Shown here one piece after another: positions 43,971-56,156 of a DNA stretch of 64,000 nucleotides. Made by a program: the position numbers and the translations under genes. The DNA is taken from NCBI RefSeq assembly GCF_009905375.1, contig NC_133657.1, positions 4,544,239 through 4,608,238 of the forward strand, written 5' to 3'. Under the pieces are notes generated by a model. The model was not told the origin of the DNA. It was given only the letters and a program-made list of their open reading frames with translations, and did not search any database. Source of the stretch: Apium graveolens (Eukaryota > Streptophyta > Magnoliopsida > Apiales > Apiaceae). Every line of letters begins with the position of its first letter. Positions within the stretch are counted from its first letter, which is position 1.

Positions 43971-44421
43971 GGAAGTACCGACACTGATACGGCGATACGG
44001 GAATTCGTCAATTATCAAAGTGTCCTGGATACGGGACACGGCAAAAAAAAGTTATAAAAAATTAAAAAAAAAATTATATGTGTTATATATATATATAGAT
44101 GTATGTATATATTTGATTGTATATATATAGGGTTATAAAAGATGAAGAGGGAAGGTTATAAAAGACAGAGATACACAAAATTAGGGTTAATATAAGATGG
44201 TTTGGGCTTTTTTAAGATAATTTTGGGCTTTTTTATATGAGCCGAGTCGGTGGGCCGTGTCGGCACGCGGCTGAACCCGTGTCAGTCGCGTGTCGGTTGC
44301 CTTTTTCTGTCGACACGCCATATGACGTGTCGGACACGTACTCAGCCGTGTTGGTGACGTGCCGCCGTGTCGGCCGTGTCCGACACGCATACGGCATCAT
44401 TTTTGGAGTGTCGGTGCTTGT
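43971..44421. mobile_element. GC-rich non-autonomous TIR element
   Basis: The ends are inverted: GGAAGTACCGACACT at the left, and the right end reads ACAAGCACCGACACT on the other strand. The core has many CCGTGTCGG/GACACGG words and is strikingly GC-rich against its surroundings. Flanks GTAAATGCTA (43961-43970) and GTAAATGTTA (44422-44431) look like a 9-10-bp target duplication with one change, suggesting a Mutator-like origin. Confidence 0.55.
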
Positions 44422-44442
44422 GTAAATGTTAACAAACTTGGG

Positions 44443-44868
44443 GTTATTTGGTTCGTGGGGTTTTGAAATTAGGCATGGGTTTCGCCGATTCTAATGATAT
44501 ATATGGTATTTAGTTGAAAAAATATATTTATGAAACCCATTCCCCAAATCCCCAAGATTTTTCATATATCAGGGGGAATGAGAAATGAAATTATTTTTCC
44601 ATTTCTCAGTTATATTTAAGCAATTATGTGATTCTTACCATAAAAATAAATCAATGAACAAAAAGTTAATTTTAATAATATTATATTTAATATTTTTAAA
44701 ATAATTATTATAAAAAACTCTAACAATATTTTAAACCATAAATATTTATTCCAGTATTCAATCAAACACACAGTAACATCGTATCATAAATTATATCTGA
44801 ACACCCGTGTCAGCTGATTCTTGATTCTAATTTTATATCACTTGTTGAACCAAATGACATAAGGCAAA
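44443..44868. mobile_element. Possible TIR element, TTTGGTT-type
   Basis: GGGGTTATTTGGTTCGTGGGG at the left and an inverted GTTGAACCAAATGACATAAGG at the right. The interior has GAAACCCATTCCCC-like words shared in style with 40672-41076. Ends and target duplication are not clear. Confidence 0.3.
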
Positions 44869-45357
44869 GGATCTAAACAAGATTGGGTTCTTAAAAAAAC
44901 TAACTAGTAGCATAATGTAACAAAAAAAAGAAAGATAAGAGCAACTCCAACATTGTTCCCGTGTATTCTTGAAAAATAATATAAATTAATAAGATCCTAT
45001 TTAGTTAAGACACAATAAGATATGACGACTTTAACAACAATCCTTATTTTAGTTCCTTACTATTGTTATAATATCAAACTCAAATTTTAATCATCTTCTT
45101 AAAGAAGAGAGAAGAAAAAAAGAGTGAGAAAAAAAATGTGAAAAAGGAGGGAAATAAATATTTAATTAATAAAAATAAGATAATGAATGGTTAAACATTC
45201 CTTATCTTTAAGAAAAAAAAAGTGGATCTTGAACTTTTAGAGAATTACTATGATATTGTTGGAGTGTCAATTTCGATTCAATCCTTATAATTTTAAGTAA
45301 TAATGTTTTATAACTAAGTTGTTGAATTTGTTCTAATCAGAATCTAGATTTTTAGGA

Positions 45358-45489
45358 GCACGGTTGGATAGCTCAATTAGTTAAGAGTTTATCCTCTGTC
45401 GTTCTGGGTTCGATCCTTGCTCAACCCGAGAATTTATGAGAACAAATACTTATTTTGTAAGACTATAAGTCATATTTGTCAAAAAAAAA
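45358..45489 (+). mobile_element. tRNA-derived SINE with 19-bp target duplication
   Basis: The A-box-like TAGCTCAATTAGTTAAGAG and B box GGGTTCGATCC are spaced as in a Pol III promoter, and a short body ends in A10. The direct repeat AGAATCTAGATTTTTAGGA flanks it at 45339-45357 and 45490-45508 (first A shared with the tail). This fits LINE-mobilised SINE insertion. Not a functional tRNA gene, since no proper acceptor stem closes. Confidence 0.85.
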
Positions 45490-46228
45490 AGAATCTAGAT
45501 TTTTAGGATTCGAAGTACTATAATCCTTAACATTTCAATGTTAGTAACAACGTTTGTAATGGGGCATTTGCCAACATGTAAAGTGCTCATCATATGTGCT
45601 CATCATATGTGGGGGTCGAGTATTGTGAGCTTGTATTGAAAATTACACATTATTTAGAAAACGGAAAGAAGCTTCACGTAATTCATAATGCTCCTCCAAA
45701 AAATATAGATGTGACATCAATTTGAAAGGGGTAATGAATATACGGAGCTGCATTATGAACAAAGAAAAGATATATTATTATGATTTTCGATAACTGTCTT
45801 CTATAAATGGTATAAAGCAATTTTCTTTTGGGCCTACTTAATTATTTGTATATCGGGATAATAGCCCACAAGGGTATTATAATTACTTTCTTGATTATTT
45901 GAGCCACTAGTTTCTGAACCGAATCAATTGACGGCGAGGGAAAACTATAAATATCTAAACGGAACTTGATAATGCCTTAAACGGCTGATAGTACCATAAT
46001 TCGTTTAGTCTACATGCATGATAAATGAGTATATATTTTCAAAAATCTCAGAATAAGTAGGAATTTCTTTAGATTTATTTTTTATGCATATATGGGACAA
46101 TTTTGTTTATTTACACCCAATATTTGTTCTGAAAATGAAAAAGCTGTTTTGAAAATAACATTTTCGTATTTATATTATAGATAAATTTAATAGTAATTTT
46201 GGTAATAAATTAATGAAGATTGAAACTA

Positions 46229-46570
46229 GGGGTGTAATCGAATCGAGCCGAGTCTCGAGCTCGAGCTCGACCGAACCTTTAATTTCAAGTTCAAAGTTTG
46301 ACTTATAAAAAGTTTGATAGGCTCGAAAACTCGAATAGATTTCACCAGATATTAAAAAAGCTCGGAATATTTATGTTTGGCTCGAGTTTGATTCGAGTAA
46401 AAATATAAAATACTAAATATTTACATAAAAAAATTAAAATAATAGAGTCTCTTGATAAGATTCGCGAACCTTACGAGCCGAGTAATTTAAAACTCGATCT
46501 CAGTTCGGTAAATAATTTGAAAAACTTGAGTTCGACTTAATTGTTAACGAACCAAATTTGAATATTTTAC
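46229..46570. mobile_element. Possible hAT-like remnant
   Basis: Begins CTAGGGGTGTAATCGAATCG followed by GAGCTCGAGCTCGA and several TCGAG words, a composition common in plant non-autonomous hAT elements. No matching inverted end was found. Confidence 0.3.
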
Positions 46571-46794
46571 AAGTTAAATATGATTAGATTATGAACGGTT
46601 TAACTCGTCTGTGTCCCATGATTTAAACAATTTTGTTTAAATTATAGTTTCCTTCTACTGGTGATTGTTGTGACTAAAAGCAACAACAATAGATTCTCCT
46701 AGTCAATTCAGAATCAAGTGTATACGGAACTTTGCAGAACTGTTGATAAATGGACTTGTGGTGGGATGACCACTGAATACTAAATGTCTCTGTT

Positions 46795-46985
46795 ATAAAA
46801 ATCGGCCGATTTTTCAAAAATCGTTGATAAATCGCTCAAAAATTGGTCAAAAATATTTGTCCGATTTGACCGATTTCCGATAAATCGCCGATAAATTATC
46901 CGATTTTTTAAAAATCGTCCGATAAATCGTAAATCGGTACCTCAACCGAATAGTTCCGATTTCCGAAATCTGTAACACTGCTAAA
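46795..46985. repeat. CCGATTT-rich repeat block
   Basis: About ten copies of CCGATTT/AAATCGG-type words in 190 bases (for example ATCGGCCGATTTTTC, CCGATTTCCGATAAATCG). Probably a transposon interior; ends not resolved. Confidence 0.45.
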
Positions 46986-48212
46986 TGTATGTAATACATT
47001 TAAGAGATTTTAATATTTTATTATACGAGTTAAGTTATATGGAGACCACTTTTTTTTGGAGATCTTAGAAACGACTCATGTTCTGCAGGTTAAATATTAC
47101 AAAAAAAAACATTACAAAACATATTATTTCGCGAATCATACTTTACAAAAATCCTTATTTTATTCAAAGCTTGAATATCATATATATACTGCATGTAAAA
47201 TATTACAAAAATATTTTATTCTGCAAAACATGTTCAGTTTGCAGAACATTTGTTCAGCTTGCAGAACATACACATTCTACATATTAAACTTAAATGATCT
47301 TCAATAATTTTAATGAATTAGTGATACTCGTAAAACATACATCACAAAATAATATATTTTATAATATTTTGGTTGCAAAACGTACGAGGTCTTAACGTAT
47401 CCGATGAAAACGGGATCTTTATAAAACTTTTCTCTTTATTATCCATATCATAATGTTAATGATTTGCAGGGGCTAGGTCAGAACATAAATTATCTAACAT
47501 TCAGAAAGTCGTACTTATAAATATATTTTATGTGAATTTATAAAATATATTTAGTTTGATTAGGTTTATAATATAGATGATAATGTTAATGATTTAGACC
47601 CGAGTGATTGTATGCACCTGCAATTTTACAAAAAAGACGTTGCGTATGGACCCAATTGGAGACCAAACTTTCAATCATTTTCATTATTTCTTTTTATTCA
47701 TTATTTCTAGAATCACGGTATACATGTCTGCAAGGACTATTCAGTTTAAAAATAGCTAATATTATTACTTTTTATTTTTATAATTAAATAATAGATAACT
47801 AACATAAGAAATTTAAGATGTAGTCTAGACTAATACCAATTATAAACACTCACATGCCGAATTTTTTTTATTAAATGAAATTCCATTTCTCTCCTCAATT
47901 CGTCATTGATGAGTAAATTCCATTCATGGTCTTCCTTCATTCTTTTCCAAATTTCATTTTCTTTATTTTTTAAATTTATTTCATAACACGTTTTACGCAT
48001 ATAATATTATGCTATTGTCATTTCAGAACTTCATAAAATTAAATTTCCTATGATTAATCCCAAAATGATATTGCATAGTTTCATATATTTTTAACAAATT
48101 AACAAAAAAGAAGAATGATAAATCATCCCCTTAAAAAAAGAATTCTCAAGCATCTTGTAATCTATCCTATTTTTTCTATATTTCAGAGCATTTTAATATT
48201 TGAGTAAAAGGT
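46986..48212. other. No gene seen
   Basis: AT-rich DNA. GCAGAACAT and TACAAAA words recur between 47080 and 47290, giving open frames of biased composition that I do not regard as genes. Confidence 0.45.
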
Positions 48213-48352
48213 TATTTTTTTTATCGTAGTTAACCCGCAGCCGCTACCTTTCAGGTGCGTCCGAGGTAAATCTCACGAGCTCACGCAATCTGTAAATCAT
48301 GTAAAACAAGATAAACCGCACTTGAGCAACATGCTCTGGTTCAGGAGACATA
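48213..48352 (-). mobile_element. 5'-truncated Au-like SINE
   Basis: On the - strand it ends GCACCTGAAAGGTAGCGGC, GCGGGTTAACTACGAT and then A8 (T run from 48215). The rest of the body matches the copy at 30734-30962. The A and B boxes are missing. Confidence 0.6.
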
Positions 48353-48841
48353 AATTTTACAAAAATTATCTAAAACAATTAAAATTTTGTATATAAAACT
48401 TAAATACATTTGTGTTATAATGAAATTTATCCCCTATATTTACATAAATAAGCTTAATTTTGTATTAAATTAATTTAATTTTAAATAATTATCTAAAATT
48501 AAATTTGGGAAATGTTGAACCCTTAATATTTATTAATTTAAGTCTCTCTTCAATTGCTTTACCGCATAATGCTTTTTCCCTATCAAAACCATTGGCTGGC
48601 TAGTTAATTTGTTATTAAATTTCTTTCCCTGCTATGTTATAAAAAAATGATTATAATTATCAATGGTGTAATGATTGAGTCTTGTCGTGGTCAAAAGATC
48701 GACTACTAGAATTTCATAATGGGGGAATATGTGTTATAGTTAATTATATTTAATTTTTATTTATTATTAAATATACAGTTTGCTGCTGTTATGTTCATAT
48801 ATATGTTATGAGCTAGTTAATATAGATATGTAAAGCAGAAT
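48353..48841. other. No gene seen
   Basis: AT-rich flank of the second Sirevirus-like element, without a supported feature. Confidence 0.5.
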
Positions 48842-48846
48842 AAAGA

Positions 48847-49307
48847 TGTTAGGAACAATTAATGATATCAAATAGAAATGATCAGAAGTATCGACGGATA
48901 ATGATATCAACGGATGATGATGTCAACGGATGGTGAAATCAGTATTTATCACATCAATTGATCTTTGAGAAGGAAAAGGAAATAGGAACTAAAGGCGGTG
49001 AAGTACTTTATCTCAGAAGCAATTGTATAGGTTTCTTTGTTGTTAATAGAATAGGATTCCTTATACATTGGTAGTTGTGCTCTATATAAAGCACATATTA
49101 GGTTCATGCTATAAGCATTGCGACATTGTTATATTTTCGCATAACCTAGCAGCTCTCAAAGATATTTGTTCATCTTTTCGAGAGAGTATGTTTGTAATAA
49201 GTTTTTATCAGTTAATATAAATAAACTGTTGAATCTGTTGAAACTTTGTCGAATTGATTGTATTAATTGTATTCACCCTCCCTCTACAGTTGATTAAGGG
49301 CCTAACA
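48847..49307 (+). repeat. 5' LTR of second copia element
   Basis: 461 bp, starting TGTTAGG and ending CCTAACA, with TATATAAA at 49083-49090. Contains three copies of a TCRACGGATGATGA unit near 48892-48942. Confidence 0.9.
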
Positions 49308-49309
49308 AT

Positions 49310-49320
49310 TGGTATCAGAG
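49310..49320 (+). other. Primer-binding site of second copia element
   Basis: TGGTATCAGAG, two bases after the LTR; complementary to initiator tRNA-Met. Confidence 0.88.
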
Positions 49321-49367
49321 TTTGTTGTTAACGTACAAATAATTTAAGATCTAAAAATTAATCAACC

Positions 49368-51746
49368 ATGTCAGACAAAGAAGAAGAAGAAACACAGAAT
49401 CAGAATCCGAAGCCACCACCCCCAGCCACATCACAGATAAGCAGCAACATGAGTAAGTATGAAGCAATCAAGGTGCCTATCCTGAAGATACATGAATATC
49501 CAATCTGGAAAGTCAGGATGGCCATGTGCTTGGAAGCCACATATCCTGAATATCCGAACAGGATCTATGATGGTCCTCATAGATCAATGAAGGTAGCTGT
49601 TTCGCTTGCAGGAGAACCAGAGAAGATGATAGACAAAGACAGGAAAGACTACTCTCCTGAAGATATCTCATCTATCATGAATGATGCTAAGGTCAGAAAC
49701 ATCGTGCAAAACAGTCTTGATAATGTTATGTCCAATAGAGTCATTGGATATAAAACAACAAAAGAGATATGGGATGCTTTAGAAGTAAAGTGTCAAGGTA
49801 CAACTGCTATCAAGAAGAACAGGAGGACAGTACTTACTCAAGAATGTGAGCACTTTGACTCAAGGGACAATGAGTCCTTAACTGAGATCTATGACAGATT
49901 TCAGAAGTTGCTGAGTGACTTATCCCTTGTCGATAAAGAATATGATTTGGAGGACTCAAACCTGAAGTTCCTACTTACTCTCCCTGAAAAGTGGGACTAT
50001 AAAGTCACATCAATAAGGGATAACTATAAACTTGACATCACACCTCTAGATGAGATCTATGGAGTTCTGAAAACTCATGAACTAGAGATGGAGCAAAGAA
50101 GCAAGATGAAAGGATCAAAAGTTAAAACAGTTGCACTCAAGATTGAAGAGAAGCCAAAGGAGAAAGTTAGGAGAAAAAGCTACTCCAAAGGGAAAGCCAT
50201 GATTGCAAAGTCAGATACTGAATCATCAAATTATGATGATGACTCAAATACTGATACTGAATCAGATACGGACAGTGATCATAACAACAATGAAGATATG
50301 GATCAAATGGCTTCCAGTAGAAAACTTCAAGAAAATGGTCTACAAGAACTTCAGTAAAGGGAGAAGATTTTCCAGAAAAGGCTCCAGTTCCTCAAACTCT
50401 GATAATAGGAACAAAAGAGAAATACGGATGGGAAGGAATCAAGATCTAGAAAACTTGACAAGTCAAAAGAGAGATGTTACCACTGTGATGGAATTGGACA
50501 CTTTGCAGCTGACTGCGGAAAACCCAAAGCTGAGAAGAAACAAGACTTGATCTCAAGGAAGAGAAACTGGGATGATTCATCAGATTCAGATGATGGAGTC
50601 AATTATGCTCTCATGGAAAAAGCTGATGCTGAGGCTGACAATGCTGAATTAAAGGTACCTCAGACTACTCATGCTTTCGATACTGATGATATCTATGAAT
50701 TAAGATTATTTCTTAAGTCTCTACATGTTAGTTTTAAGGATCAAACCTTAGAGAATAATAGAATAAAGAGTGAAAACTCTGTGTTAAATAAAAGGAATGA
50801 TCACCTAGAAACTGAGTTGCTTTCCATGCTAGAAATTCAAAAAGAAAGAGATAATGTTGTTTATCTTAAAGAAAAACTGCTAGAAAAACATACTTATCTA
50901 GAAAAGGAGCTAGCAAAAGAGAGAAGTCATTAAACTTTGGACTAACTCAGGAAAATCAACTCAGGAAATTCTAGAGAATTGCTGTTGGGGATCAGGATTA
51001 GGATATTCAGTTAGATCTAATTCTGATAAGAAAAGTGGAAAAAACCCTGAGATAACAGAACCAATAAAAACTGATAGCAAGGTCAAACTGAACAAGGTTC
51101 AAATAAAGACCATTAAATTTAATCATAGTGCTAATTTTGTTAAGTCAATTCATGAGGAAGGTACTACCTCAACACCTAGATCAAACTTAATCACTGAAAA
51201 GAGTGAACAAGTTAACATAAATTCAGTAAATATTGGTTCAATGACTCAGAAATAACTTAAGCAAAAGCTGAAGGATCTACACTTGAAAGACAAGAGGAAA
51301 AAGTCTAGGAAAATAGGAATGGCAAGGTAAGTGTTAATAAGAATGGAAATTATGTAACCCCGCCTACTGCACCTAAAAAGACTTGTTCAAACTGTGGTAG
51401 CACTAATCATCTTGCTAACTCTTGCAAGAAGAATAAAACGATAAATATTGTTTCTTCCAAATCAGAGTTTAGGAATAAAACAGTTAGATATAAACCACAG
51501 AGTCCTTATTTTTATTGTGAAAGTGTTTGGCATTCTATTTATACATGTAAAGAGTATCACAGTTTGTATTATGATTATTATAAACTGAAACCCTCTTTAA
51601 TTAAAGCAAAATTTGATTCTGCATGTATAAATACTGATAGTAAGGATGTTAACATAAACTCTGATAAAAAAAATTCTACTGCATATGTTAACAGACTTAA
51701 AAAGGCCAAATGATCCAAACAAGTCTGGGTCCTTAAAAACACTAAC
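49368..51746 (+). pseudogene. Gag of second copia element, broken
   Basis: ATG 49368 (MSDKEEEETQNQNP). It is open to 50357 over the conserved gag core (YPIWKVRMAMCLEATYPEY, FQKLLSDLSLVDKEYD, LEDSNLKFLLTLPEKWD), closely like the nested element. A frameshift near 50300 moves the rest into other frames. One CCHC knuckle is readable at about 50479-50523 (CYHCDGIGHFAADC). An acidic and coiled-coil section runs from 50547 to 50933. A second cysteine-histidine cluster, CSNCGSTNHLANSC, is at 51383-51425, and a third has lost its first Cys. It ends at a stop near 51746 that matches the gag stop of the nested element. Confidence 0.75.
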
Positions 51747-51762
51747 TGATTTAAATTACTGA

Positions 51763-54700
51763 TTGCAGGGTGATATGAGCAATGCTCTAGTCTTGGAAAG
51801 TGGATGCTCAGGATATATGACTGGTTACAAATCCCTGCTATCAGAATTTGAGGAGAAGGCTAGCCCAATCGTTTCTTATGGAGAAGGCAACTTAGGAAAA
51901 ATCTTGGGATATGGCAAAAACAAAGTTGAAAATGTCATCATTAAAAATATAGCTCTAGTTGCAGGACTCAAGCACAATGATTAGTGTGAGTCAAATCTGT
52001 GACAGAGGTTACCATGTCAACTTTTATAAGGAGCATTGTGAAATTGTCAGTAAGACTGATGGCAAGATCACATTGACTGGTGTGAGACATGGTAGTTTAT
52101 ATGAAGCCAGGGTCTCTACAAGTATTGATAATTCAAAAGTTTGTCTACTGAGTAGAGCATCTGTGGAAGACAGCTGGAACTGGCATAAAAGACTTTCTCA
52201 CCTCAACTTCAACAATATCAATGAACTTGTATGGAAAGATCTTGTTAGAGGATTGCCCAATGCAGTTTTTACTCATGATGGCTTATGTGACTCATTCCAG
52301 AAAGTCAAGCAAAGGAAAACTTCTTTCAAGAGTAAAACTGAATCATAAATTCTTGAACCATATCATCTACTTCATATTGATCTGTTTGGTCCAGTGAATG
52401 GTATGTCAATTGCCAAAAAGAGGTATGCACTCGTAATTGTTGATGAATATACAAGATACACATGGGTGTATTTTCTGCACACCAAAGATGAATCTCCATC
52501 CATTCTTCTTGATCATGTGAGGGAGCTGGAAAAAGGATCAACATACAAAGTGAAGATCATCAGAAGTGATAATGGAACTAAATTCAAGAATAACTCTATG
52601 GAAGAGTTCTGCAAACTCAAGGGGATAAAACAAGAGTTTTCTGCTCCGGGAACTCCACAACAAAATGGAGTTGTTAAAAGAAAGAATAAAACTCTGATAG
52701 AACCTGTAAGAACCATGCTAGAGGAAGCAAGATTGCCTACCTACTTCTGGGCTGAGGCTGTGCAAACTGCTTGCTTTACACAAAATGCAAGATTGATCAA
52801 CAAGTATGAAAAAACACCATTTGAAATGGTGAAGGGAAAGAATCCAAATTTAAAGTTCTTTCATATTTTTGGTTGTAAGTGTTTTGTTCTCAAAACTCAT
52901 CCGGAGCAGCTGACCAAGTTTGATGTGAAAACTGATGAAGGAATATTTGTGGGTTATCCGTTGACTACAAAAGCCTTCAGAGTTTACAATCTGAGAACAA
53001 GAACAATCATGGAATCTATACATGTATCTTTTGATTGTAAGAAGATAACATGTCTATAAGATGCAGATGACCATGACAAATTGAGATTTGAAAATGAAGT
53101 ACCTTATGCTGAACTTTTAAATCCTGACTCTGATACAGTATGTCCTGATATCACTCAAAGCTCTGAGATTCCACATGACAGTGGAAATTCTTCTGACACT
53201 GAAGCATATATTGAGGGGGGTAACATAACTCAAATCCAGAGACTACAACAAGTGATTCATCTCAAGAGACATCAGTAGAAAGATCATCAGACTTATCTTC
53301 CTTAAATTCAGATGAGTCAAATAGTTATAACAATAGGAACACTGATTCAGGGGGAGCATCAAGAAATAATAGTGGTACTAATCAAAGAAATAACAAAGAG
53401 TTTATGAATCAAGGGGGAGGTTCGTCTTCAAGGAGTCAACTTTCATCTACAAGAAAATGGTCTAAATCACACACACACCCGACTTAATTATTAGAAACCC
53501 TTACAGTGGTGTAAGAACAAGAAAAACCACTCAGATTGAATGTCTCTACCATTCTTTTCTATCTCAAACTGAACCTAGAAGGTTGAAGAAGCTCTGCAAG
53601 ATGCTGAATGGGTCACAACAATGCAAGAAAAGCTCAATAAATTTGAAAGGAACAAAGTATGGACTCTTGTGCCAGACCAAAGAACAGATTTGTAGTTGGC
53701 ACAAAGTGGGTGTTCAGAAATAAAACTGATAGTGAGGGCATTATTACAAGGAATAAAGCAAGACTGGTTGCAAAAGGTTACTCACAATAAGAAGGCATTG
53801 ATTATGATGAAATATTTGCTCCAGTTGCAAGGCTAGAGGCAATAAGAATCTTTCTTGCCTATGCTGCTCACCAGAAGTTTAAGGTGTTCCAAATGGATGT
53901 GAAGAGTACATTCTTAAATGGAGAACTCGAAGAGGAAGTTTATGTTGAACAACCTCCAGGGTTAATTGATCCAAGGTATCCAGATCATGTCTACTTACTG
54001 GATAAAGCACTCTATGGACTGAAACAAGCTCCAAGGGTCTGGTATGAAACACTTGCTCTATTTCTGCTAGAGAGTGGTTTCACAAGAGGTACAATTGATA
54101 AAACTCTCTTTTATAAATACCATGGTAAGGGCTTGTTATTAGTACAATTATATGTTGATGATATCATTTTTGGATCTACTAATGATAAACTTTGTGAGAG
54201 ATTTACAAAGCTAATGCAGTCATGGTATGAAATGAGTATGATGAGAGAATTGAGTTACTTTCTGGGGTTACAAGTTAAACAGACTGATAAAGAAATCTTC
54301 ATAAATCAATCCAAATACACCAGGAACCTACTCAAAAGATTTGGAATGCAAAACTGCTCAACTGCATCAACTCCTATGGCCACTGCAACCAAGTTAGATT
54401 TAAATACTAGTTCTTCAGTAGATATAACTAACTACAGAGGTATGATTGGCTCACTTCTATATCTGACTGCTAGTAGACCTGATATCATGTATGCTACCTG
54501 TCTCTGTGCAAGGTTCCAAGATGACCTTAGAGAACCTCATCTATTAGCTGTGAAAAGAATTTTTAAGTATCTCAAAGGCACCATGAATCTGGGATTATGG
54601 TATCCTAGAGATTCAGATTTAAGCTAATTGGATATTCAGATGTTGATTTTGCAGGATACAAAATAGACAGGAAAAACACTTCTGGAAGCTGTCAATTCCT

Positions 54701-55088
54701 TGGTGGCTGATTGGTTTCTTGGTACAACAAGAAATAAAAGTCAATTTCCACATCAACTGTAGAAGCAGAATACATTACTATAGGAAGCTGTTGTGCTCAG
54801 ATTCTGTGGATGAAGAATCAATTACAGGATTATGGGTTAGACTATTCTTCTATTCTTATATATTGTAATAATCAAAGTGCTATTGCAATGACAGGAAATC
54901 CAGTGTAGTATTCAATGACTAAGCACATCAGTATCAGATACCATTTCATAAGGGAACATGTGGAAGCTGGTACAGTGGAATTGGTCTTTGTTCCAACAGA
55001 TCAGCAAGTAGCAGATATATTCACCAAGCCTCTCTGTGAAGCTACTTTCACAAGATTGGTGAATGAATTGAGAATGATTTCAGGATAA
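51763..55088 (+). pseudogene. Pol of second copia element, broken
   Basis: Pieces in several frames. Protease at 51763-51984 has ESGCSGYMTG where the family has a catalytic Asp and normally DSGCS. Integrase is at 51984-53059 ([42 protein letters not shown]), with Lys in GVVKRKNKT where the third catalytic Glu belongs. The region 53060-53880 is a Ser/Asp-rich linker and broken RT start. RT is at 53884-54627 with [10 protein letters not shown] intact. RNase H is at 54628-55088 with several stops (for example in the SWF region and at AMTGNPV), ending TAA. The two active-site changes alone would disable protease and integrase. Confidence 0.8.
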
Positions 55089-55680
55089 TTCTCAAACTCT
55101 GATAATTAAGTCTGCTGATATTATTGAAGCATGGTATCTTATTATTTGTTAGTACTTGTTAGATACTGATTATTATGCTAAATGTTGATGCCATGATAAC
55201 ATGCAAATTGTGCTAAATGATTTTATGTGAAAACTGCATGTTGAACTACTGATTATGCTTACATATTTTGTTATTAGTTAAACTTGTTTTGACTAATAGG
55301 TTCTGTCAGTAGTTGATAAATTCTGATATTGGTCAACCCAGTTTTGACTGATAAGTCCTGATATTCGTAATTAAAATACTGATAATGATCAAAACTTGAT
55401 TGATTGTTATACTTCATTGATTATTTTGAACTTGTTCGAAATAAATTATTAAGCAATATTTTTAATTATACAGTGAGATAGTGGAATATCTTTTAATTGC
55501 TTAAATGGGTTAGTTACTGATGCAAGTATCTTGTAATACTCGAGTATTTACATTGGGAATAGGAATCTGTAGAGAGAGATTACTTTTTGCTTACCTAGAT
55601 ACGCGTAATCGTGTATTTGCATTATGGTCAATTATTAAATGGTTAATCAAAGAGTCTCTTTAGTTTCTGAACTTCTTTTC
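55089..55680 (+). other. Spacer after pol of second copia element
   Basis: Noncoding, with many CTGAT/AGTACT-type motifs (for example near 55152, 55320, 55350 and 55375), as in the matching spacer of the nested element. Confidence 0.55.
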
Positions 55681-55688
55681 TATAAATA
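55681..55688 (+). promoter_or_regulatory. TATA-like box before the small accessory ORF
   Basis: TATAAATA in CTATAAATACAACCCTCC, a strong plant core-promoter context, with the ORF's ATG 98 bases downstream. The nested element has a TATA-like box at the same relative place. Confidence 0.5.
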
Positions 55689-55778
55689 CAACCCTCCACT
55701 TTCAAAACTTCTCACTGCCTTTTCACTTCAAAAACTCATATTTCAAGTCTTCTTGAACACAACTTCTCAACTTCTCAA

Positions 55779-56156
55779 ATGTTCACGGCTCAACGTTTGT
55801 TTAGTACTCGCACCATTGCTGGAATTTATTATCCAGCTTTCAAGTTCGAAGAGGGTTGTGTTTATTATGACCCCTGGGGACGTAGAGTCAAGATTAACAA
55901 TAAAATATTTAGTTCTCATGATGTTCCATCACCAATCTATGAGGGGTTGTCTAGTGATCAAAAAGTGGATCTCCAATTGTTTCAGTTGGAAATTACTCTT
56001 GAGGATGAGCGCTTAGTCAAAGAGGCTGAGCAACAGAGACTTGAAACTCTTGAGCTACAAGAGAATATTATCTCTCTTGCAGGCACAATGAGTAGGATTT
56101 ATCACCGCCGAGCCATGAAGAAGCAAGAAACTCTAAAGAAGTTGAAGATGGGATAG
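55779..56156 (+). CDS. Small accessory ORF of second copia element (coiled-coil)
   Basis: An intact ATG-started ORF of 125 codons (MFTAQRLFSTRTIAGIYYPA). It has a globular-looking first half with aromatic residues (GCVYYDPWGRRVKIN) and a strongly helical, charged second half (EDERLVKEAEQQRLETLELQ), ending in basic residues (MKKQETLKKLKMG). It is the positional counterpart of the 90-codon ORF at 14187-14459. It is the only full-length ORF left in an otherwise ruined element. No known domain recognised; function unknown. Confidence 0.55.
   Translation: MFTAQRLFSTRTIAGIYYPAFKFEEGCVYYDPWGRRVKINNKIFSSHDVPSPIYEGLSSDQKVDLQLFQLEITLEDERLVKEAEQQRLETLELQENIISLAGTMSRIYHRRAMKKQETLKKLKMG

Noticed and set aside
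44187..44425. Overlapping Arg/Thr/His-rich open frames on both strands
   Set aside because: They come from the GC-rich repeats of a TIR element; open on both strands at once, as low-complexity DNA often is.
45367..45431. Possible tRNA gene
   Set aside because: Good A and B boxes, but no closing acceptor stem. It is followed by a body and poly(A) and flanked by 19-bp direct repeats, so it is a SINE.
47056..47307. Tyr/Lys/Cys-rich overlapping frames
   Set aside because: Two overlapping frames over short repeats of TACAAAA and GCAGAACAT; biased composition and no gene signals.
55639..56016. Alternative frame of 125 codons overlapping the small accessory ORF
   Set aside because: It begins upstream of the TATA-like box and lacks an initiating ATG in good context. 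The other frame has an ATG, matching character in the sister element and a basic end.
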